Shown here piece after piece: positions 17,910 through 26,544 of a stretch of DNA of 64,000 nucleotides. A program made the translations under genes and the position numbers. Each line of letters starts with the position of its first letter. Position 1 is the first letter of the stretch. The notes under the pieces were generated by a model. It saw only the letters and a program-made list of their open reading frames with translations. It was not told the DNA's origin and made no database searches. Location: the NCBI RefSeq assembly GCF_001425785.1, contig NZ_LMDI01000056.1, forward strand, positions 1,777 through 65,776, written 5' to 3'. Source of the stretch: Rhizobacter sp. Root1221 (GTDB lineage Bacteria > Pseudomonadota > Gammaproteobacteria > Burkholderiales > Burkholderiaceae_C).

Positions 17910-19031
17910 ATGCCCACGCCCAACACCTCCAAGCTGCGCGAAGTCAGTGCCAAGCAGAGTGCGGCCACGCCCGTCGTGCGCGCCATCGACGTGGGCTTCG
18001 GCCTCGTCAAGCTGAGCGTGCGCGATGGCGACGGTGTCGCCATCATCAGTTTCCCGTCCATGGCCATCCCGGCGGATGCGAGCGCGGTGCGCACGCTCGG
18101 CACCCGCCGGCGCGACACCTTCGACGTGCCGGTCAACGGCGCGCTGTACGAGGTGGGCCGCGACGTGGGCCTGGCCCAGGCCGGCGGCAGCTTCGGCCGC
18201 GACGTGACCGACGAGTTCTACCGGGGCACCATCTACGAGGCGCTCACCAAGGGAGCGCTGCGCTACATGGTGGAGGCCGGTGACACCCGCGTCGACGTGC
18301 TGGTGCTGGGCCTGCCGGTCAACCAGTACAACGACGCGAAGCGCCGCGACTACCTGCGGGCCCACTACGAAGGTGAAATCGACGTGGGTGACGGCAAGAT
18401 CGTGTCGGTCGCCAAGGTGGTGGTGCAGGCCCAGCCCATGGGCGGCTATGCCGCGCTCGACGACCACCTCGCCGAACTCAATGCCGTCATCGCCAAGACC
18501 GGCGGTGCGCTCCAGCCGCTGGCCAGCGGCGACGTGCTCGACGACCTCTCGGTGCTGATGGTGGACGCGGGCGAACACACGCTCGACTGGCTGCTGATCC
18601 AGCAGGGGTCCATCAACCCGCGCGCCAGTGGCGCGGCGTCGGACGCCGGCCGCCACCGGGTGGTGCGCGCGGTGCAGGAATCGCTCGCCGCCGAGATCGG
18701 CCGGCCGCTGGGCCCGGCCGTGATGCCACGCATCAACGACGCGCTGCGCAAGCAGGCGCCAGTGAAACTCGCCGGCGTGGCCCACGACCTGGACCGCTAT
18801 GAACCGGTGATCATGAGTGTCATCGAGGACTCCATCAACCGCATGGTCGACGGCCTGCGCGACGCCCATGAAATCATCGACCTGATGGTGATCGTGGGCG
18901 GGCACCCGGAACGCTACCGCGACGTGCTGGCCAAGCGTTTCCCCGCCATCCCGGTGTTTGTCATGCCGGAATCGATGGCCGCCAACGTGCGCGGCTTCCA
19001 GATGATCGGCGAGGCCATCGCCGAAGGCTGA
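17910..19031 (+). CDS. ParM/StbA-like actin-fold ATPase
   Basis: This 373-residue protein has the actin-like ATPase motifs in order. Phosphate-1 is AIDVGFGLVKL (about residues 25-35), the connect-type region LMVDAGEHTLDWLLI is phosphate-2 (about 213-227), and the adenosine motif is VIVGGHPERY (about 330). VDVLVLGLPVNQYNDAKR fits ParM-type domain IIA. ParM proteins polymerise and push plasmid copies apart through a ParR adaptor. The start at 17910 follows GAGAGGA. A small gene 25 bases downstream looks like the adaptor. Nothing nearby suggests a plasmid replication origin, so this is a chromosomal or integrated copy with unknown cargo. Confidence 0.75.
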   Translation: MPTPNTSKLREVSAKQSAATPVVRAIDVGFGLVKLSVRDGDGVAIISFPSMAIPADASAVRTLGTRRRDTFDVPVNGALYEVGRDVGLAQAGGSFGRDVTDEFYRGTIYEALTKGALRYMVEAGDTRVDVLVLGLPVNQYNDAKRRDYLRAHYEGEIDVGDGKIVSVAKVVVQAQPMGGYAALDDHLAELNAVIAKTGGALQPLASGDVLDDLSVLMVDAGEHTLDWLLIQQGSINPRASGAASDAGRHRVVRAVQESLAAEIGRPLGPAVMPRINDALRKQAPVKLAGVAHDLDRYEPVIMSVIEDSINRMVDGLRDAHEIIDLMVIVGGHPERYRDVLAKRFPAIPVFVMPESMAANVRGFQMIGEAIAEG

Positions 19032-19056
19032 AGCCCCGCTGCTGCCGGCCCCGCGC

Positions 19057-19572
19057 ATGGCCACCGTCCGACTGGACATCGAGATCGACAGCGAGGTCTA
19101 CCCCGAGCTCCACGCGGCGCTCGCGGGGATGCGAAGCGCCCGGACACGAGGCGAGCGCATGCGGCAACTGGCTGCTGCCGGGCTCGTGTGGGAAAACGTG
19201 CGCATTCACGGTGCCGCGGCCATCGGCCCCACGCCGGCCGCTCACCAGCGGCCCTCGCCACCCACGCTCGACGACTTCATCGACCTGGCGATCGATGCGG
19301 TGCCGGAACCTGCAGCGAACCCCATGTCAGCACCCGAACCCCGCGTGGCCGAACGGCTCGTGGCCCGGCCGCTGCCGGTGCTGATGGACGTGGTCCCCGA
19401 CGTGGCACCTGAACCCGACCCCACCAGCGCCCCACCCGAGGCCCACGACACCGGCGACCCCCTGGTCCACCACGCGGATGACACCCTGCACCTCGTGTCG
19501 CTCGCGCAGAAGCCCGCCTCCCGGTCCCGGCTGATGCGCATGAAGGACAAGGGCCTGTTCAAGAACGGCTGA
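19057..19572 (+). CDS. small ParR-like putative adaptor next to the actin homologue
   Basis: A 171-residue protein in three parts. Residues 1-50 (VRLDIEIDSEVYPELHAAL, then MRQLAAAGL) look like a ribbon-helix-helix domain: one beta strand followed by two helices. The middle, about residues 60-145, is proline- and alanine-rich linker. The end is a short basic tail, SRSRLMRMKDKGLFKNG. ParR adaptors use an RHH domain to bind the centromere and a C-terminal tail to cap ParM filaments, and this layout fits. No sequence family is recognised with confidence. It is probably co-transcribed with the actin-like gene. Confidence 0.6.
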   Translation: MATVRLDIEIDSEVYPELHAALAGMRSARTRGERMRQLAAAGLVWENVRIHGAAAIGPTPAAHQRPSPPTLDDFIDLAIDAVPEPAANPMSAPEPRVAERLVARPLPVLMDVVPDVAPEPDPTSAPPEAHDTGDPLVHHADDTLHLVSLAQKPASRSRLMRMKDKGLFKNG

Positions 19573-19696
19573 GCCCGCGGTGGACTTTATTTCTGGTGGC
19601 GCTCAATATCTGGCCGCCTGGAACGCCTTCCGGTCACAGGGGTCTTCGCCGCACGCCCGCGCGTGCGGCCTGACCCGGAACAACCTCAGGGACCCC

Positions 19697-20953
19697 ATGA
19701 ATCCGCCCGCCGCCATACCACCGCCCCGCTTCTCCCGCTACCAGAAGTTCGTGGTGGGGATGCTCGCCTTCCTGCAGTTCGCCGTCATCCTCGACTTCAT
19801 GCTGATGGCGCCGCTCGGCGCCCTGATCATGCCGGCGCTGTCCATCGACACCCAGCAGTTCGGGTTGATCGTGTCGGCCTACGCGTTCAGCGCCGGTGCG
19901 TCCGGCCTGCTCACCGCGGGGTTCGCCGACCGGTTCGACCGCAAGAAGCTGCTGCTGTTCTTCTACACCGGCTTCGTGCTCGGCACGGTCTGGTGCGGCA
20001 TCGCCAACAGCTTCGAAACCCTGCTGATCGCCCGCATTGTCACCGGGCTGTTCGGCGGTGTCATCGGGTCCGTGGTGCTCGCCATCGCCACCGACCTGTT
20101 CCCGCAGCAGATGCGCGGCCGGGTCATGGGGGTGATCCAGACGGCCTTCGCGGCCAGCCAGGTGCTGGGCATCCCGGTGGGCCTGTACCTGTCCAACCAC
20201 TGGAACTGGCACGTGCCGTTCCTGGCGATGGCCGCCATCGGGGCAGCCGGCGGCGTGGTCGTGGCCTGGGGCATGCGGCCCGTCACCGGCCACCTCGCCC
20301 TGCCGCAGGAACGCGGCCCGTGGAAACACCTGCACCACACCCTGGCCGAGCCACGCCACCTGCTGGCGTTTGCCACCACGGCGCTCGTGGCCACCGGCGG
20401 TTTCATGCTGATGCCCTTCAGCAGCGCCTACATCGTGGGCAACCTCGGCATCGACCTGCATAGCCTGCCCACGGTCTACCTGGTCACCGGCCTGTGCACC
20501 ATCCTGTTCGGTCCGCTGATCGGGCGGGCCGCCGACAAGTACGGCAAGTTCCAGGTGTTCGTGGCCGGCTCGGCGCTGTCCATCGTGATGGTGCTGGTCT
20601 ACACGCACCTGGGGCCGGTCTCCCTGCCCGTGCTGGTGGCCATCAACGCCGTGATGTTCGTCGGGATCTTCTCGCGCATCATTCCCTTCCAGGCCTTGAT
20701 GGCCTCGGTCCCGTCTCCCGCGCAGCGGGGTTCGTTCAACGCCATCAGCGCCTCGATCCAGCAACTGTCGGGCGGGATCGCCTCCGTCATCGCGGGCCAC
20801 ATCGTCGTGCTCGGGGCCGACGGCAAGCTGCAGCACTTCGACGTGGTCGGCTACGTGGTGGTCGGCGCGCTGGTCACCGCATTGGCCCTGCTGTGGCGGC
20901 TCCACCGCACCACGGCGCCCGAAGTGCGGCAGGAGGCCGGCGCCCTGCCCTGA
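19697..20953 (+). CDS. MFS transporter
   Basis: A 418-residue inner-membrane carrier with about twelve hydrophobic segments. The loop-2 signature GFADRFDRKKLLLFFY and the loop-8 counterpart GRAADKYGKFQVF are present, and TM5 region IQTAFAASQVLGIPVGLYL resembles the arabinose/drug-efflux branch. The start at 19697 (MNPPAA) is preceded by CAGGGA. Substrate is unknown. It lies 124 bases after the ParR-like gene, and no functional link is evident. Confidence 0.85.
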   Translation: MNPPAAIPPPRFSRYQKFVVGMLAFLQFAVILDFMLMAPLGALIMPALSIDTQQFGLIVSAYAFSAGASGLLTAGFADRFDRKKLLLFFYTGFVLGTVWCGIANSFETLLIARIVTGLFGGVIGSVVLAIATDLFPQQMRGRVMGVIQTAFAASQVLGIPVGLYLSNHWNWHVPFLAMAAIGAAGGVVVAWGMRPVTGHLALPQERGPWKHLHHTLAEPRHLLAFATTALVATGGFMLMPFSSAYIVGNLGIDLHSLPTVYLVTGLCTILFGPLIGRAADKYGKFQVFVAGSALSIVMVLVYTHLGPVSLPVLVAINAVMFVGIFSRIIPFQALMASVPSPAQRGSFNAISASIQQLSGGIASVIAGHIVVLGADGKLQHFDVVGYVVVGALVTALALLWRLHRTTAPEVRQEAGALP

Positions 20954-20985
20954 CCTCCCGCGCAGCGGTGATAATGCCCACCGCC

Positions 20986-21390
20986 ATGTTGCCGCTGCGC
21001 CCCCGCCCATCCCGCATCCCACACCCCCGGGCGTGGCTGTGGGCCATGGTGGCGCTGCTGCTGCTCAAGGCGGCGGTGCCGCTGCTGGCCATCGCCGCGG
21101 CGCACGGCCAGGACGTGGCGCTGGTCGAGGTGTGTTCGGTCTACGGCGTGCGAACCGTCCCGGTGGACAGCCCGGCCGAACCCGCGGCCCCGCACGCGGC
21201 CGCCGACAGCCATTGCACGCTGGCGTCGCTGCTCGGCCCCTGGGCCCCGGTGCCTGCCGCCGCCCTGCCGCAGCTGCCCACGGCCCAGGCCGCCGCTGCT
21301 CCGTTGGTTGCGCCCGGCCACCCGGCCCCGGCCGACGCCAGCCAGCGTTGGCTCACCGCACGCCTGCACGCCCCACCCCACGCGGCCTGA
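20986..21390 (+). CDS. DUF2946-type small exported/membrane protein
   Basis: A 134-residue protein with a basic N-terminus and one hydrophobic segment (AWLWAMVALLLLKAAVPLLA). It then has CSVYGVRTV and DSHCTLASLLGP, the paired cysteine/histidine pattern of DUF2946, and an alanine/proline-rich tail. DUF2946 genes commonly precede TonB receptors for metals, and a TonB receptor follows at 21504. A GATAAT hexamer lies ten bases before the chosen ATG; an ATG at 20974 overlaps that hexamer and is the alternative. Confidence 0.65.
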   Translation: MLPLRPRPSRIPHPRAWLWAMVALLLLKAAVPLLAIAAAHGQDVALVEVCSVYGVRTVPVDSPAEPAAPHAAADSHCTLASLLGPWAPVPAAALPQLPTAQAAAAPLVAPGHPAPADASQRWLTARLHAPPHAA

Positions 21391-21503
21391 TCGCGGGCGC
21401 CTGCGGCGCCCGGTCGCCACGCGGCCGTCCTTTCCCCGGACAGGCGCGTTCCCATTCCGGCCGGCCACGCCTCGCGTGCGCACCGGCCCACGATCCGTCC
21501 GTC

Positions 21504-23804
21504 ATGACCCACGTCACTCCCCTGGCCGCGGCGCTCGCGTGCGCCGCGCTGTCCCAGGCCGCGCTCGCCCAGGGTGTTGCCACCGACACCGAACTCGCCC
21601 CGGTGGTCGTCTCCGGCAGCGCCTCCCGCAACGGCCTGCATCCCAGCAGCCCGAGCGCGATCACCAGCAAGACCGCCGAGCAACTGCGCGAGCAGAACCT
21701 CGTGAACCCGGAAGACGCGCTGCAATACGCGCCGAACACGACCATCCGCAAGCGCTACATCGGCGACCGCAACGCGCTGATCGCCGGGCGCAGCTTCGGC
21801 ACGCTGCAACCGTCGCGCGCCCTCGTGTACCTGGACGGCTACCTGATCAGCAACTTCCTCGGCCGCTTCGACGCGCCGCGGTGGAACATGATCTCGCCCG
21901 AGGCCATCGAACGCGTCGACATGCTGTACGGCCCCTACTCCGCGCTGCTGCCCGGCAACTCGATCGGCACCACGGTGGCGGTGACCCAGCGCACCCCGCA
22001 GACGCTCGAGTTGTCGGGCCGGCTGATCGCCCACCGGCAGCGGTTCGACCAGTACGGGCAGGACGACCACCACGACGGCGGGCAGCTGTCGCTGCACGCG
22101 GGGAACCGGCTCGAATCGGGCCTGTGGTTCACGGCCGACCTGAACCACCAGGACACCACGTCGCAGCCGATGCAGTACCAGACCGCCCCGCTGGGGACGC
22201 CCGGGGTGGCATCCGGCGCCACGCAGGTCACCGGCATCACCTACGACACCGACCCGAAGGGCGCGCGCCGTGCCGTGTTCGGCGCCGGAGGCGGGGCCAT
22301 CGACCACACGCTGCAAGACACCGTGAACCTGCGGTCCGGTTACCGGATCACGCCGGAACTCGAGGCCAGCATGATGGCCTCGTGGTGGCAGAACGACAGC
22401 GAGATGCGCAACGAGACCTTCCTGCGCGATGCCTCCGGCGCACGGGTGTGGAAGGGCACCGTGACCGACGGCACCTACTCGTATGTCGTCCCGGACGCCG
22501 CCTTTGCCCCCAGCGCACGGCAGGAGTCGCACCAGCAACTCGGCGCCACGCTGAAGACACGCCGCAGCGCCGGCTGGAACAGCTCACTCGTGGTGTCGGA
22601 CTACCGCATCCTGAAGGACCTGGCCCGCCAGGCCGACTCGCCGGACGCCGGCGCCGGCACCGTGACCAACCGCGACGGCACCGGCTGGCGCACCGCCGAG
22701 GTCCAGGGCTCGTGGACCCCCACGCCCGGCGACTGGACCGGTGGCCGCCACACGCTGGCCGCCGGCGTGCACCGCAACGCTTACCGCCTCGACAACACCG
22801 TGGCCCAGGCCACCGACTGGCGCGGCACGGCCGACACACCGAACCAACGCTATCGCGGCCGAACCGACATCACCGCGGTGTACGCGCAGGACGCCTGGCG
22901 ATTCGCCGACGACTGGAAGCTGACCGCCGGCTGGCGCGAGGAATGGTTCCGGGCCCACGGCGGCGAACAATTGCTCGCAGGCACCACCACGTCCTACGAC
23001 ACCCGCCACTTGCGCGGCCACTCGCCGAAGGCCGCCCTCTCGTTCAGCGCGACCGACAACCTGCTGCTGTCGGTGAGCGTGGGCCGGGGCGTGCGCTTCC
23101 CGAACGTCGAGGAGTTGTACAACGCGACGACCACTGGCTCTACCGTCACGTCCGCCGACCCCAACCTGAAGGCGGAGACGTCGGACGCCATCGAGCTGAG
23201 TGCCGAACGCACCTGGACGACCCAGACCCTGCGGGTTTCGCTGTACCACGACCGCGTCCGCGACGCGATCCTCCGCCAGTCGACCACCGACCCCACCGTG
23301 TGCCCGTCCTCCACCACCACCGCCACCACCTACACCTGCGTGCAGAACGTCGACGAGGTGAAGACCACCGGCATCGAGTTCGTGTGGTCGGCGCAGGACC
23401 TGCTGGCCAAGGGCGTGGGCCTGGAGGCCAGCGGGGCCTACACGTTCAGCAGCAAGGTGACCGCCAACCAGAACGACCCCGCGATGGTGGGCAAGCGCTG
23501 GCTGCGCGTGCCCCGCACACGCGCAGCAGTGCAGGTGACCTGGCGGCCGCTTGACGACTGGATGCTCTCCGGCGGCTACCGCCACCAGGGCCGCGCCTAC
23601 AACGACCAGTACAACGCGGACGTGAACCCCGACGTGTACGGCGGGGTCTCCCGCGTCAACCAGCTCGACCTGCGCGGTGCCTGGAAGGCCACGCGCGAGC
23701 TGGAACTGGCCCTCGGGGTCAACAACGCCACCGACCAGCGCGCGTACCAGTCGCACCCGTACCCGGGCCGCACGCTGTTCGCCGAGCTGCGGTTCACGAA
23801 CTGA
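21504..23804 (+). CDS. TonB-dependent outer-membrane receptor
   Basis: A 766-residue outer-membrane receptor with a signal peptide (MTHVTPLAAALACAALS, cut near ALAQ). The TonB box lies near ELAPVVVSG, then the plug domain (SNFLGRFDAPRW, IERVDMLYGPYSALLPGNSIG) and a beta-barrel ending in the aromatic-terminated LFAELRFTN. Upstream is a DUF2946 gene and 14 bases downstream a PepSY-TM gene, an arrangement seen for iron-siderophore or copper uptake. The ligand cannot be fixed from sequence. The start at 21504 has no strong ribosome site but gives the proper signal peptide. Confidence 0.9.
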   Translation: MTHVTPLAAALACAALSQAALAQGVATDTELAPVVVSGSASRNGLHPSSPSAITSKTAEQLREQNLVNPEDALQYAPNTTIRKRYIGDRNALIAGRSFGTLQPSRALVYLDGYLISNFLGRFDAPRWNMISPEAIERVDMLYGPYSALLPGNSIGTTVAVTQRTPQTLELSGRLIAHRQRFDQYGQDDHHDGGQLSLHAGNRLESGLWFTADLNHQDTTSQPMQYQTAPLGTPGVASGATQVTGITYDTDPKGARRAVFGAGGGAIDHTLQDTVNLRSGYRITPELEASMMASWWQNDSEMRNETFLRDASGARVWKGTVTDGTYSYVVPDAAFAPSARQESHQQLGATLKTRRSAGWNSSLVVSDYRILKDLARQADSPDAGAGTVTNRDGTGWRTAEVQGSWTPTPGDWTGGRHTLAAGVHRNAYRLDNTVAQATDWRGTADTPNQRYRGRTDITAVYAQDAWRFADDWKLTAGWREEWFRAHGGEQLLAGTTTSYDTRHLRGHSPKAALSFSATDNLLLSVSVGRGVRFPNVEELYNATTTGSTVTSADPNLKAETSDAIELSAERTWTTQTLRVSLYHDRVRDAILRQSTTDPTVCPSSTTTATTYTCVQNVDEVKTTGIEFVWSAQDLLAKGVGLEASGAYTFSSKVTANQNDPAMVGKRWLRVPRTRAAVQVTWRPLDDWMLSGGYRHQGRAYNDQYNADVNPDVYGGVSRVNQLDLRGAWKATRELELALGVNNATDQRAYQSHPYPGRTLFAELRFTN

Positions 23805-23818
23805 CCGGAGCCACGCCA

Positions 23819-25120
23819 ATGACCTCCCCCGCCTTGCACCGCCTGTTCCGCCGCCTGCACTTCTGGGGCGGCCTCGTGGGCGCCCCCATCGTGCTGTTCG
23901 CGGCGCTGACCGGGCTGCTGTACGTGTTCACGCCGCAGGTCGAGGCCTGGCGCCACGGCCACCTCGACACCGTGGCCGTGGGCCCGGCCCGGGTGCCGCT
24001 CGACCAGCAGGTCGACGCGGCGCTGGCGGCGGCCCCGGACGCGGCGTTGCGCCACGTGGTCCCCGGGTACGCGCCCGGCGACAGCACGCAGGTGTACCTC
24101 GCCGCGCCCCACGAACACCACACCGGCGCCTCGCACGACCACGGGCTGCCCACCGGCAGCATCGTCTACGTGGACCCGTACACCGGCCGGGTGCTCGGCC
24201 AGTTGCCCGAGATGGCGCGGTTCAAGACCTGGGCCAAGAAGCTGCATTCATCGGCGCTGCAGGGCCAGGGGTGGCGCTGGGTGATGGAACTGGGCGCGAG
24301 CTGGATGCTGGTGCTGTTCGTGACCGGGCTTGCCATGTGGTGGCCGCGACCGCAGCGGCACGGCGGGCCCGGCTGGCGCGCGCTCGTGCCGCGCCTCGGC
24401 CGGGGCCGGGTCACGTGGCGCGACCTGCACGCCACCGTGGCGATCGTGTGCGGGGTGGTGCTGGCTGTCGTGCTGGTGACCGGCCTCACCTGGTCGCGCC
24501 ATGCCGGAGAGCGCTTCCGCGTGTTGCAGCAGGCGACCGGCCAGGAAGCCCCTCGCCTGCCGAAAGCGCTGCAATCGGCACCGGGTGACGCCCCGCGCCT
24601 CGGCTGGCAAGCGGCCTGGGAACATGCACGGCGGGACGCACCCGACGTGTCGCTGCAGCTCATCGCCCCGTCAACCGCCAACGGCGTGTGGCGTGCCGAG
24701 AACTTCGACCGCTCGCAGCCGGACCGCCGCTTCACGATGGCCCTCGACGCCCGCACCGGCCAGACGCTGTTCCATTCGGGCTGGGCGCAGCTGCCGGCGC
24801 TCGCGAAGGCCACCGCCGTGGGCATCCCGTTCCACCGGGCCGAGTACGGCGTGTGGAACCAGGTGGTGCTGGCGCTCGTGGCGCTGGCCGCGGTGTTTTC
24901 GGCCGTGTCGGGCCTGGTGATGTGGTGGTTGCGGCGCCCGGCAGGTGCACTCGCCGCGCCGCCGCTGTCCCCGGTGGACCTGCGGGGTGTGCCGGCCGGC
25001 TGGTGGGCCGCCTTCGCCGCGATGGCAGTGGCGATGCCGGTATTCGGGTGGAGCCTGCTGGTGATGGTGGCCCTGGAGGCCCTGCGCTGGTTCGGCTCAC
25101 GCCGCCAGCGCCTGGCCTGA
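23819..25120 (+). CDS. PepSY-associated TM-helix protein (iron-regulated membrane protein type)
   Basis: A 433-residue inner-membrane protein. The N-terminal RLHFWGGLVGAPIVLFAALTG is the characteristic first TM segment of PepSY_TM proteins. Three more TM segments follow (LGASWMLVLFVTGLAMWW, TVAIVCGVVLAVVLVTGLTW and a C-terminal pair), with PepSY-like periplasmic regions between them. Homologues beside TonB receptors are iron-regulated and some act as reductases in siderophore processing. The TGA at 25118-25120 coincides with the end of the first attC-like site of the cassette cluster. Confidence 0.85.
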   Translation: MTSPALHRLFRRLHFWGGLVGAPIVLFAALTGLLYVFTPQVEAWRHGHLDTVAVGPARVPLDQQVDAALAAAPDAALRHVVPGYAPGDSTQVYLAAPHEHHTGASHDHGLPTGSIVYVDPYTGRVLGQLPEMARFKTWAKKLHSSALQGQGWRWVMELGASWMLVLFVTGLAMWWPRPQRHGGPGWRALVPRLGRGRVTWRDLHATVAIVCGVVLAVVLVTGLTWSRHAGERFRVLQQATGQEAPRLPKALQSAPGDAPRLGWQAAWEHARRDAPDVSLQLIAPSTANGVWRAENFDRSQPDRRFTMALDARTGQTLFHSGWAQLPALAKATAVGIPFHRAEYGVWNQVVLALVALAAVFSAVSGLVMWWLRRPAGALAAPPLSPVDLRGVPAGWWAAFAAMAVAMPVFGWSLLVMVALEALRWFGSRRQRLA

Positions 25121-25175
25121 ACGTTTGACTTGAGCGGACCGCCGCAGGCGGGTCCGCTTGAAGGAAGGGTCAGCC
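25116..25175 (-). other. attC-like site 1 (degenerate), at the PepSY gene stop codon
   Basis: One end carries CCTGAAC and the other GGGTCAGCC, degenerate versions of the integron core sites GCCTAAC and GGGTTAGGC. Between them, AACGTTTGACTTGAGCGG matches attC-like sites 2 and 3, and AGCGGACCGCC / GGCGGGTCCGCT forms a strong hairpin. It overlaps the stop codons of both flanking genes. Confidence 0.65.
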
Positions 25176-25640
25176 GTCTGTTGCAGTTGCAGGCAATCTC
25201 TTGGCAAGGCAAATGGCCTCGGCTCGCCCGACGTACTTGCCGAAGTTTGGGATGCGTGAATAGCCTCGATGCTCATAGAAGGCGACGGCGCGCGCATTGA
25301 CGATGCGAGTTTCGAGCCAGAGCTCAGAGTAGCCTAGCTTTGCTGCCTCTGATTCCAGATGGGCCAACACAGCGCTGCCGACCCCAACGGTTCCCGGAGC
25401 CGCGTACATTCGTTTGACTTCTGCAACGGCCTCGCCCATCGGGCGAAAGGCGCCACACCCGACCGGGATGCCGGATTCAGCACGCGCTACAACGAAGCGT
25501 GCACGAGGCCCTTGAACATCGCCGGGATCGAATGACAACCGTCCATCGCTCCCCGTGATCCTGGCCAGGGCATCGGACAAAGCCTCGATAAGGGCCGAGC
25601 CATCGGCGGAACTCGGGTCTTCACTCTCGACTGTGTACAT
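25170..25640 (-). CDS. GNAT family N-acetyltransferase (cassette gene)
   Basis: A 156-residue single-domain acetyltransferase. The acetyl-CoA binding region is VKRMYAAPGTVGVGSAVLAH, followed by ELWLETRIVNARAVAFYEHRGY, a canonical GNAT motif B. Its acceptor is unknown. The stop codon (TGA, complement of 25170-25172) lies inside attC-like site 1, and attC-like site 2 lies just upstream, so the gene is one cassette. Base composition is lower in GC than the neighbouring chromosomal genes. The start is ATG 25640 (MYTVESED). Confidence 0.85.
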   Translation of the reverse strand: MYTVESEDPSSADGSALIEALSDALARITGSDGRLSFDPGDVQGPRARFVVARAESGIPVGCGAFRPMGEAVAEVKRMYAAPGTVGVGSAVLAHLESEAAKLGYSELWLETRIVNARAVAFYEHRGYSRIPNFGKYVGRAEAICLAKRLPATATDG

Positions 25641-25657
25641 GGGTGGATTCGAAACCA

Positions 25658-25735
25658 CGGCAACGTTTGACATGAGCGGCGGCGCCAAAGTGGCGCAGCC
25701 GCTTTGGTGACGTCGGCTCGACGGATGGGTTAGGC
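25658..25735 (-). other. attC-like site 2
   Basis: About 78 bp bounded by CGGCAAC (degenerate) and a perfect GTTAGGC (25729-25735). The internal AACGTTTGACATGAGCGGC and the right end CTCGACGGATGGGTTAGGC are shared with the other sites. The inner part GCGCCAAAG / CTTTGGTG can fold. It belongs to the M15 peptidase cassette, whose gene ends 22 bases away. Confidence 0.8.
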
Positions 25736-25756
25736 CGCCTTGTTGGTTGGGGCCTG

Positions 25757-26443
25757 CTACTGCTCCGTTGGCAACACATAGTTCCGAATGTGATCGGCGT
25801 AGATCTGCGGAATTCGCTCGAGAACCAGAGCCTTGCCCAGGATATCCGCCTCTTCCGTCACGCGCGTCAGAAGTTCGGGCGTCACTTGTTCCACCGCTTG
25901 CATCGACAACGGCGCATAGCTCAAGTGCCAAGGCTCCGGATACATGCCACCCTTGAAGAACTTGTACGGTCGGAAGAAGCCGTATTTCCCAATGTTGGCA
26001 TCGAGCCAACAATGCAGCGGATGGAATATGCCGCCGGGCCCGACCTCTTCGGGAAGAAGTTTTGGCTCGTACCCTGGGGGCATCGCGGCGCCATCCACGA
26101 CATCAATCTCAGTCCCCCATTGGTGGCGGCTTCCACCAGGAAGGGCCGACCAGTTCAGAATGCAATCGACGACTTCGGACGGCGACAGCTTCGAGTGGTC
26201 TCGGACATTGCCGTCCATGTCGTACAGAGGTTTCTTGCCGCTGAACTTGCCATTCCAGATGCGCAGCTGAGTTCGATAGTCCCTGAACGTGCTGTACGGG
26301 ATGAGATCGAAACCCGCTCGAATGGCGTCTGCGCGCATTGCAAGGAAAGCCTCACCCGCCGCTTGCTGTGCGGCGAACCGAGGCTCGGTGAACTGGGACA
26401 CGTGCGTCCTGGCCCTGCCGGTGATTTCGGATTCGTTGAGCAT
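25757..26443 (-). CDS. M15 family D,D-carboxypeptidase/endopeptidase-like protein (cassette gene)
   Basis: A 228-residue protein with the LAS/VanY zinc-peptidase signature. SRHQWGTEIDVVD supplies zinc ligands H107 and D114, and EPWHLSY supplies the general-base glutamate E170 and ligand H173. No signal peptide is visible, unlike most cell-wall VanY enzymes, so a cytoplasmic location or a different substrate is possible. Sampled lines are near 55-60% GC against about 70% outside the cluster, consistent with acquisition by transfer. The gene lies between two attC-like sites and reads in the same direction as the other cassettes. Confidence 0.85.
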   Translation of the reverse strand: MLNESEITGRARTHVSQFTEPRFAAQQAAGEAFLAMRADAIRAGFDLIPYSTFRDYRTQLRIWNGKFSGKKPLYDMDGNVRDHSKLSPSEVVDCILNWSALPGGSRHQWGTEIDVVDGAAMPPGYEPKLLPEEVGPGGIFHPLHCWLDANIGKYGFFRPYKFFKGGMYPEPWHLSYAPLSMQAVEQVTPELLTRVTEEADILGKALVLERIPQIYADHIRNYVLPTEQ

Positions 26444-26472
26444 CTCTGTGTGCAGCGACTGTTTTCAGTTCA

Positions 26473-26544
26473 GCCTAACGTTTGATATGAGCGGCGGCAC
26501 AAAGCCGAAGGCTTTGGGACGTCCGCTCGATGGATGGGTTAGGC
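26473..26544 (-). other. attC-like site 3, best preserved
   Basis: A 72-bp site with perfect core ends GCCTAAC (26473-26479) and GTTAGGC (26538-26544). Inside are GTTTGATATGAGCGGCGGC, the foldable AAAGCC-GAA-GGCTTT, and GTCCGCTCGATGGATGG. The TTA in the last core supplies the stop codon (TAA on the minus strand) of the adjacent membrane protein gene, a feature common in integron cassettes. Confidence 0.85.
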
